Shown: piece after piece, positions 1 through 4,057 of the stretch
Layout: every line of letters begins with the position of its first letter
Position numbering within the stretch: the first letter of the stretch is position 1
Origin: Actinomycetota bacterium
GTDB taxonomy: Bacteria; Actinomycetota; Aquicultoria; Aquicultorales; Aquicultoraceae
Reading direction: 5' to 3'
Length of the DNA stretch: 6,389 nucleotides
NCBI GenBank assembly: GCA_030017355.1
Contig: JASEIR010000134.1
Location: 1 to 6,389, forward strand
Translations under genes and position numbers: made by a program
Notes under the pieces: generated by a model
The model's input: only the letters and a program-made list of their open reading frames with translations
Database searches by the model: none
Told to the model about the DNA's origin: nothing

Positions 1-1
1 G

Positions 2-322
2 CCATTAAAGTTACAGGCAATAACACCTATTAAAATACCACCAATATTTAAGGATATAAGCTTTAACTATTATACTTACTTTGCTTCTAATATGTACTCG
101 AGCATCAGCCTTAAGTATAATATAAACTGTAACGCGTGCCGCAAACTAGCGGTGCAAAAACAAATAAATTATAGCATAACCAGGCAAAGACTGCATGCAT
201 GCTTTGATGCTATTAAATGCAAAAGGTTAACAGAGCTAAAACGTAGCACTTATCTATTCCTACAAAAAGCTTCAGTCGCACCAGCAGAACAATGCTTACA
301 AGTTTTGAAGCGTAAAACATAG
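2..322 (+). other. Open frame running in from the left edge; doubtful partial CDS
   Basis: This frame is open from the first bases of the window to a TAG at 320-322, about 106 codons, which is long for chance in AT-rich DNA. It could be the 3' end of an upstream gene, and it would stop 26 bp before the next gene, similar to the tight spacing elsewhere. Against this, the ATG at 92 has no ribosome site before it. G-starting codons make up only about 14 percent, well below what real genes show. The product is rich in Lys, Arg and scattered Cys (a CNAC motif near the middle) without a recognisable domain. I do not recognise it and think non-coding is more likely than coding. Confidence 0.22.
116..121 (+). 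promoter_or_regulatory. Possible -10 box TATAAT upstream of the NHL gene
   Basis: A perfect TATAAT lies at 116-121, some 230 bp before the NHL gene. No good TTGACA-like -35 box sits 16-18 bp upstream, where the sequence reads around TGTACT. In AT-rich DNA such a hexamer is common by chance. If it is real, the transcript would have a leader of about 220 nt. That leader includes a small stem near 133-152 (GTGCCGC paired with GCGGTGC around an AAACTA loop). Confidence 0.2.
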
Positions 323-333
323 CAAAATTGCAC

Positions 334-339
334 GAGGAG
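334..339 (+). promoter_or_regulatory. Ribosome binding site GAGGAG that selects an ATT start
   Basis: GAGGAG lies 9 nt before the ATT codon at 349-351. The in-frame TGA at 340-342 leaves only two codons (AAA GAC) between the stop and that ATT. No ATG, GTG or TTG in this frame lies close enough to use this site; the next is TTG at 460, 120 bp away and after the hydrophobic anchor. The overlapping GTG at 339-341 is in another frame and stops after three more codons. Confidence 0.75.
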
Positions 340-348
340 TGAAAAGAC

Positions 349-1320
349 ATTAGCAGCCGCCTCTTTGTAATCGCAGTTTTAATAATTGCAGTAGTTGGTG
401 CAGCAGGAATCCTTTATTACCCTTTATCTGGCTTAGGCAATAGTGGGCCAGATCAAGGGTTGCTAGCATCTGAGCTGCAACCTAAGTATATTTCCTCCAT
501 CGGTGCAAGCCCTAATCAGAACTTAGTAATGCCTCTTAATATAGCTATAAGCAACAAATACCTCTTTGTTACAGACTCAGGCAATAAGCGCGTAGCAATC
601 CTAACTAGGTCTGGCAGTTTTATAGCATCATTTTCAGGGTTTGCGTCAGAGCTTAGCCAACCAATCGGAGTAGCAATAGATAAGCAAAAACGTATCTATG
701 TTTCCATGTTAAGAGGCTCAAAGGGAGAAATAATGGTTTTTAGCGGCAACAGCGATTTTCTATACCGATTTCCTCAGAATCTTGGTGATGGGTCTGCTAT
801 CCCCAATGCTACTTTAGGAAAACCAGTGAGTCTATTCTCTGCCGGCAATCTACTTTACGTGACTGATGTGCTGGATCAAGACATTAAAGTATACAATCTT
901 GAGGGTAAGCTTGTCTTAAGATTTGGTCGCCCAGGAAATAAGGAAGGCGAGTTTTTATATCCGAATGGCATTGCCGTTGATAAGAGCGGAAACATCTATG
1001 TAAGCGACTCAAACAATGCTAGGATTCAGGTTTTTGATAAAAACGGCAATTTCTTATATCTTTTTTCAGGTACCGAGAAAGACCCTCTTTCACTGCCAAG
1101 AGGTATTGCAATAGACAAGCAGGAAAGGCTTCATGTGGTTGATTCTTTCAAGCATAAAGTTTTTGTTTTTACTAAAACAGGCCGCTTGCTGTTTACGTAT
1201 GGCGGGTTTGGTAGAACAGGAGATGGTCTTGCTTATCCAAACGGGATTGCAATAGACCGTGAATCTGGCGATATCTACATTGCAGATAAGCTAAACAATA
1301 GGATATCTGTCTGGAGATAG
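349..1320 (+). CDS. Membrane-anchored NHL-repeat six-bladed beta-propeller protein
   Basis: The predicted protein has 323 residues when read from the ATT at 349. Residues 5-24 form a hydrophobic segment that would be a signal anchor or uncleaved signal peptide, preceded by a short basic n-region (SSR). From about residue 61 there are six repeats of the NHL type, at roughly 61-97, 102-144, 156-197, 203-241, 248-287 and 295-323. The clearest carry PNGIAVDKSGNIYVSD and PNGIAIDRESGDIYIAD. Such repeats build a beta-propeller, usually a protein or ligand binding platform outside the membrane. No catalytic signature is visible. The gene ends 5 bp before the cytochrome gene, so the two are probably cotranscribed, and I infer a structural or docking role beside the cytochrome. 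A TTG at 460 would give a 286-residue protein, but that removes the export signal and has no good ribosome site. The fold is secure, the partner and function are not. Confidence 0.9.
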   Translation: MSSRLFVIAVLIIAVVGAAGILYYPLSGLGNSGPDQGLLASELQPKYISSIGASPNQNLVMPLNIAISNKYLFVTDSGNKRVAILTRSGSFIASFSGFASELSQPIGVAIDKQKRIYVSMLRGSKGEIMVFSGNSDFLYRFPQNLGDGSAIPNATLGKPVSLFSAGNLLYVTDVLDQDIKVYNLEGKLVLRFGRPGNKEGEFLYPNGIAVDKSGNIYVSDSNNARIQVFDKNGNFLYLFSGTEKDPLSLPRGIAIDKQERLHVVDSFKHKVFVFTKTGRLLFTYGGFGRTGDGLAYPNGIAIDRESGDIYIADKLNNRISVWR

Positions 1321-1325
1321 CATTA

Positions 1326-2591
1326 ATGAATTACAAGTTAGCCTTGCCAGCTAAATTAAATATTGCTTCACCAGCGCATTTGCTAATGCTGACCCTTCTG
1401 TCAGTTCTTTTCATATTTGCTCTATGCAGTACTGCCTTGGCAAATACCCTTTTTGTTAGCTCAGCACCAGTTCAGCGTGGAAGCGTAACACCTGGTTTGG
1501 AAAATATAGTCATGCAAAGCCTTGAGTTTAGAACAGACAAGGACGAAGCGTTTGTAACAGCAATCAGAATAAGGGAGTTTGGTACAAATAACGACACAGC
1601 AACAATATCATCCGTTAAGTTTTACAAAGAAACAAACGGAATTGCTGGCTTGCAGGTGGCAGGAAATGCGGATGCTTTTACAACCACGACGCCAAGCGCT
1701 TTTGATGCTGACGAAACCAGGTTTGATTTTAGTTCATCTCAAGTAATCACCGATAGCCCTTCAACCTATTACATAGTTTATACCATTTCACAGACTGCAT
1801 TACCCGGCGTAACAATTGGCTCAAGGTTGGTAGATCAAAGCTATATTAGCGTGGTTGCCCCAACGGTAGTTGCAGACTTTACTAACTTTCAATCAAACGA
1901 GATTGCGCTGGTTGATAAGCCCCATGGTAGCTTTTCATCAAGCACAAACATATGCCAAACATGCCATGCTGTCCACGAGGCGCCTGATTTTGGCCCTACT
2001 TTTGGCCTCACAGGAGAGAACGGCACAAGGCGACTGCTCGTACAACCATACTTTGAGAGCCCCGATGTCGTAAACACGACCACGGCCGAGATTTACAATG
2101 CGCTTTGCTTTACCTGCCATGATGGAACTGGCGCCATCTCTAATATTAAGAGCGATTATGAAGACGTTAGCGCTGCGTACGCCGGCCATGAAACTACACG
2201 TACGAGTACGCAGAGCACCACGGGCTGGAAGCCACCGGGGGAAGGTAAGGTATATAACGCTAATATTAAGATGCCATGTATGGTCTGCCACGATGTACAT
2301 GGCTCTACTAAAGGAAACATTAAAATGCTTGCTGATGGGCTCTATGATTATGCAAAAACCAACGGCTGGCAGGAGGAAACCAGCACTGATAACGGCAAGA
2401 TTGATGGCAATGATGAGGAGTGCAAGGTGTGCCATAGATATGAGAGCGAAACTACAAGGACTAGCATAGTCATGGGCATTGACCTTGTCATGCCGGTCAC
2501 TCATAATCCGTCCTCAACCGAGACTCCTTCAAAGAGCACAGGCTGTATTACAACATATGGATGCCATAGCGATCCGCATGCACTTAAATAA
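1326..2591 (+). CDS. Exported multihaem c-type cytochrome with N-terminal beta-rich domain
   Basis: The protein has 421 residues. A signal peptide covers residues 1-39, with a hydrophobic core near 19-34 and probable cleavage after STALA. Residues 41-196 look like a beta-sandwich (alternating hydrophobic strands, motifs such as ISSVKFYKE and STYYIVYTIS), a type seen in extracellular multidomain proteins. The C-terminal half holds canonical haem sites C210-H214 (CQTCH), C261-H265 (CFTCH), C318-H322 (CMVCH) and C366-H370 (CKVCH). A fifth, CITTYGCH at 407-414, has five residues between the cysteines. His200, 217, 288, 325, 393 and 418 are candidate distal ligands, and the PHG...CXXCH..VH pattern recalls doubled-CXXCH cytochromes. 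Translation probably uses GGAG at 1313-1316, inside the end of the NHL gene. The likely role is electron transfer outside the cytoplasmic membrane; donor and acceptor are unknown. There are four or five haems, depending on whether the last site is used. Confidence 0.93.
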   Translation: MNYKLALPAKLNIASPAHLLMLTLLSVLFIFALCSTALANTLFVSSAPVQRGSVTPGLENIVMQSLEFRTDKDEAFVTAIRIREFGTNNDTATISSVKFYKETNGIAGLQVAGNADAFTTTTPSAFDADETRFDFSSSQVITDSPSTYYIVYTISQTALPGVTIGSRLVDQSYISVVAPTVVADFTNFQSNEIALVDKPHGSFSSSTNICQTCHAVHEAPDFGPTFGLTGENGTRRLLVQPYFESPDVVNTTTAEIYNALCFTCHDGTGAISNIKSDYEDVSAAYAGHETTRTSTQSTTGWKPPGEGKVYNANIKMPCMVCHDVHGSTKGNIKMLADGLYDYAKTNGWQEETSTDNGKIDGNDEECKVCHRYESETTRTSIVMGIDLVMPVTHNPSSTETPSKSTGCITTYGCHSDPHALK

Positions 2592-2643
2592 AAATTTACG
2601 CTACCCTTAAAATTACCCTCACTAGCTCGCCATGTTCAGCTTG

Positions 2644-2727
2644 CCTCCAGAGGAAGTGGTCTGGCTTGAGCTTCCTGCCCTTCTACGGGCTCCAAGATCG
2701 CTCTTAAGCCTACTCACTCGTCGCGAG
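2644..2727. repeat. Cluster of short hairpins, left part of the structured region
   Basis: Several short stems lie in a row. CCTC/GAGG is at 2644-2653 and GGAAG/CTTCC at 2652-2675, and these two compete. GCCC/GGGC is at 2677-2690 with a six-base loop, and CTCG/CGAG at 2717-2727 with a three-base loop. Each is weak alone; the density is what suggests RNA structure. Confidence 0.4.
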
Positions 2728-2741
2728 GTTAAATCCGCTCC

Positions 2742-2772
2742 CTGGAAGGAGAACTCACAGTTCTCCTTCCAG
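2742..2772. repeat. Perfect 14-bp hairpin with 3-base loop
   Basis: CTGGAAGGAGAACT at 2742-2755 is exactly complementary to AGTTCTCCTTCCAG at 2759-2772 around a CAC loop (GTG on the other strand). No T-run follows on either strand, so a simple intrinsic terminator is unlikely. It would form a very stable stem in RNA or a cruciform in DNA. It is the longest perfect inverted repeat I found in the window. Confidence 0.85.
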
Positions 2773-2794
2773 TACCTACCTCTCCTAGATTAGA

Positions 2795-2819
2795 TCATGG
2801 GGGAATTCTTCCCCCATGA
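2795..2819. repeat. Perfect 11-bp hairpin with 3-base loop
   Basis: TCATGGGGGAA at 2795-2805 is exactly complementary to TTCCCCCATGA at 2809-2819 around TTC. Its G-run can also pair with the C-run TCCCCCC at 2825-2831, giving an alternative fold. It lies 22 bases after the 14-bp hairpin. No T-run follows on either strand. Confidence 0.82.
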
Positions 2820-2834
2820 ATAAATCCCCCCTTA

Positions 2835-2850
2835 GCAGCTTTTCAGCTGC
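2835..2850 (-). repeat. 6-bp stem; reads as a GAAA tetraloop on the minus strand
   Basis: GCAGCT at 2835-2840 pairs with AGCTGC at 2845-2850. On the + strand the loop is TTTC; on the - strand it is GAAA, a GNRA-type tetraloop that is common in structured RNAs. This is the best hint that any RNA from this region is read from the minus strand, but it is one small motif. Confidence 0.5.
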
Positions 2851-2859
2851 CTCTCACAG

Positions 2860-2961
2860 GGCGAAAATCAACGAAGTCCCATCTGTTTATAGCATGGGTC
2901 TTGCCTTGGGCTTTGATTTATACTCAAGTCTAATCGAATACCCTCTCACAATGATTTTGCC
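2860..2961. repeat. Long-range inverted repeats with two alternative partners
   Basis: GGCGAAAATCA at 2860-2870 can pair with TGATTTTGCC at 2952-2961, giving ten pairs with one bulged base. The overlapping AAATCAA at 2865-2871 can instead pair with TTGATTT at 2913-2919. Inside, CCCAT at 2878-2882 pairs with ATGGG at 2894-2898. CCTCTCACA occurs just before each arm, at 2850-2858 and 2942-2950. The pattern suggests a multi-branched or switchable fold, or a duplicated and diverged segment. Confidence 0.5.
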
Positions 2962-3005
2962 GCCGCTGTTCGAGCTCGTTCGCTTAACGGCCTTCACTTT
3001 ATGTC

Positions 3006-3104
3006 GCCCTTTAGAAGGGCAGCTGCTTTGCCTTGGTTCTACTTGGCAGATGCTTCACTTTTAAAGGTGGCAGGGCCCACCCAAGAAAGCCGTGTCGCAG
3101 GCTT
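3006..3104. repeat. Run of hairpins, right part of the structured region
   Basis: Stems visible here are GCCCTT/AAGGGC at 3006-3020 with a 3-base loop, TTTGCC/GGCAGA around 3027-3050 with one wobble pair, CACTTT/AAGGTG at 3056-3069, GGTGG/CCACC at 3066-3081 and AAGCC/GGCTT at 3087-3104. The third and fourth overlap, so not all can form together. CTTCACTTT is repeated at 2992-3000 and 3053-3061, and TTGCCTTGG at 2901-2909 and 3028-3036. Confidence 0.5.
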
Positions 3105-3113
3105 AAGCATCCC

Positions 3114-3165
3114 CCACTGTACTAACTACCCAAGCCTCTCCACTGTACTAACTACCTAAGCCTCT
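3114..3165. repeat. Tandem duplication of a 26-bp unit
   Basis: Two head-to-tail copies, 3114-3139 and 3140-3165, begin CCACTGTACTAACTACC and end AAGCCTCT. They differ at one base (C at 3131, T at 3157). They lie 80-130 bp before the TPR gene, directly before a possible extended -10 box. They could be paired protein-binding sites or a recent slippage duplication at the edge of the structured block. Confidence 0.9.
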
Positions 3166-3173
3166 GCTAGAAT
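3165..3173 (+). promoter_or_regulatory. Possible extended -10 box TGCTAGAAT before the TPR gene
   Basis: TG-C-TAGAAT at 3165-3173 fits an extended -10 element (TGNTATAAT) with one mismatch. The region 17 bp upstream reads GTACTA, which is not a good -35 box and lies within the second 26-bp repeat. If it is used, the leader would be about 65 nt and the tandem repeat would occupy the -10 to -60 zone, as expected for regulator binding. Confidence 0.3.
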
Positions 3174-3232
3174 AGTTATGCGGGCGTGAGTACCAGTAGC
3201 ATAAGTTATTGTCAATCTATGCAGTAAAGGTT

Positions 3233-3239
3233 GGAGGAG
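3233..3239 (+). promoter_or_regulatory. Ribosome binding site GGAGGAG for the TTG start at 3244
   Basis: GGAGGAG is close to the ideal anti-16S match. GGAGG ends 6 nt before the TTG at 3244-3246. It supports TTG as start, because no ATG is within reach in this frame before the transmembrane segment. Confidence 0.8.
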
Positions 3240-3243
3240 AGAT

Positions 3244-4053
3244 TTGGGTAGGCGCGTCGCTGAGAAGAAGCATGGCATCCTTGAGAATATCAGCAGCTCT
3301 TTTAAGGGAATTAGCATTAATTTTCGCAGTCCCCTTTTAATCTTGCTCATGGCTTTAATAATCATTATTGCAATCAGCTCTGGTGTATACTTGCTTCCCA
3401 AAAGCTTTTCAATAAAAAATCATCCCCAAGCAAACCAAGCAGCACAAGAGAAGATAAATGAGCAGCAAATCATAGAGGCCTTTAATAAAGGTGATTATAA
3501 AACCGTAATCGCCAAGCTTGAAAAATACTTGGTAGAAAATAAGGCAAGTGCAAGCAAAGCCAACAATAAATTGCGTGAGATTCTAGCTTCTTCATATTTA
3601 ATGGTTGGCGATAGTCAAAAGGCGATGAGCCAATACCAAGATATGCTAAAGGCCGACCCTAATAATCCAGAAACTCTTTATAGAATTGGGGTCCTTCTTC
3701 AGCTTTTAGGGCAACAAAATGAAGCTATAGGCTACCTTAGCAGAGCAACAGAGGCTGCGCCCGACGTTATTCTTTTTCATGTTGAGTTAGCAAGAGCAAA
3801 CGCCAAGGCAAAAAACTATAACAACTCAATTGAACAATGGAAAGCTGTTTTAAATCTTCTGCCTCCTGCTGATAAGTCACGAGCAAGTATCCTTGCAGAG
3901 ATGGCTAATATTTACATTCTCCAGCGAGACCTTGTTCAAGCTCAAGGAATAATTGCAACTGGTTTAGCTCTTGACCCAGATAACGAGGCCCTTAAAGCCC
4001 TGAAATCGAAGATTTCAAGGCAAAACGGTGCTACGCCTTTACAGGGGGAATAA
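3244..4053 (+). CDS. Membrane-anchored TPR-repeat protein
   Basis: The protein has 269 residues from a TTG start. The first 29 residues are basic and polar (GRRVAEKKHG). They are followed by one strongly hydrophobic helix at about 30-51 (SPLLILLMALIIII...), giving a single-pass anchor with the C-terminal part probably outside the cytoplasm. A Gln/Ala/Lys-rich linker leads to tetratricopeptide repeats at about 72-100 (degenerate), 108-141, 142-174, 175-208 and 212-246. The best of them shows the TPR pattern with KADPNNPETLYRIGVLLQLLG. TPR arrays bind other proteins and often help assemble membrane or envelope complexes. The stop codon lies 4 bp before the next gene's GTG, so the two are surely cotranscribed and probably act together. 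No enzyme domain is present. The specific partner is unknown; the exported Ig-like protein and the cytochrome are candidates. Confidence 0.9.
   Translation: MGRRVAEKKHGILENISSSFKGISINFRSPLLILLMALIIIIAISSGVYLLPKSFSIKNHPQANQAAQEKINEQQIIEAFNKGDYKTVIAKLEKYLVENKASASKANNKLREILASSYLMVGDSQKAMSQYQDMLKADPNNPETLYRIGVLLQLLGQQNEAIGYLSRATEAAPDVILFHVELARANAKAKNYNNSIEQWKAVLNLLPPADKSRASILAEMANIYILQRDLVQAQGIIATGLALDPDNEALKALKSKISRQNGATPLQGE
4043..4049 (+). promoter_or_regulatory. Ribosome binding site AGGGGGA that selects a GTG start
   Basis: AGGGGGA overlaps the last codons of the TPR gene and lies 8 nt before the GTG at 4058. The alternative ATG at 4028 has no such site. It would add ten residues (MLRLYRGNNL) to a signal peptide that is already complete, so GTG is preferred. 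Confidence 0.75.
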
Positions 4054-4057
4054 TCTG

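Larger units (their letters stand above)
2592..3243. other. Gene-free, hairpin-rich intergenic region
   Basis: About 650 bp separate the cytochrome from the TPR gene, while the genes on either side are only 4-5 bp apart from their partners. By eye this stretch is more GC-rich than the neighbouring genes (about 53 percent in 2701-2760). It carries at least eight hairpins, long-range complementary pairs, short direct repeats and a 26-bp tandem duplication. I see no supported gene. The + frame 2816-3064 (82 codons) has no ribosome site, its first codons lie in the 3' arm of a perfect hairpin, and it runs through several inverted repeats. No stem is followed by a T-run, so none is a textbook intrinsic terminator. 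It may be a large structured RNA on either strand or the remains of a mobile element; I could not match a known family from memory. Confidence 0.7.

Noticed and set aside
125..205. Possible c-di-GMP (GEMM) riboswitch before the NHL gene, since such switches often precede cytochrome genes
   Set aside because: There is a small stem and a GCAAA-containing stretch, but the conserved GEMM core and its tetraloop-receptor elements are not present in order.
92..322. 76-codon frame starting at an ATG as a complete small gene
   Set aside because: No ribosome site precedes the ATG, G-starting codons are rare, and the same frame is already open upstream to the window edge, so a start at 92 is arbitrary.
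1425..1428. Cys34 of the cytochrome considered as a lipoprotein cysteine
   Set aside because: The preceding residues (FAL) do not fit a lipobox, and a better signal-peptidase I site (STALA) follows five residues later.
2098..2469. 123-codon + strand frame inside the cytochrome gene
   Set aside because: Wrong frame of a clear gene with haem motifs; no ribosome site or recognisable product.
1938..2504. 188-codon minus-strand frame opposite the cytochrome
   Set aside because: It lies wholly opposite the haem-motif coding region, whose + strand product is unmistakable; it is a shadow frame.
2887..3054. Minus-strand open frame of about 55 codons with a basic Lys/Arg-rich peptide, considered as the end of a tnpB or the N-terminus of an iscB
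   Set aside because: No good start codon or zinc-ribbon cysteines, stops on both sides, and only a faint likeness in a few residues (IIVRGYSIRLEYK). It is kept only as a hint that the block could be a mobile-element remnant.
2816..3064. 82-codon + strand frame in the middle spacer
   Set aside because: Its ATG is part of the 11-bp hairpin, there is no ribosome site, and the frame runs through several inverted repeats; RNA or DNA structure explains the sequence better.
3114..3165. Two repeat copies considered as a CRISPR remnant
   Set aside because: The copies are directly adjacent with no spacer between them and there is no third copy; this is a tandem duplication.
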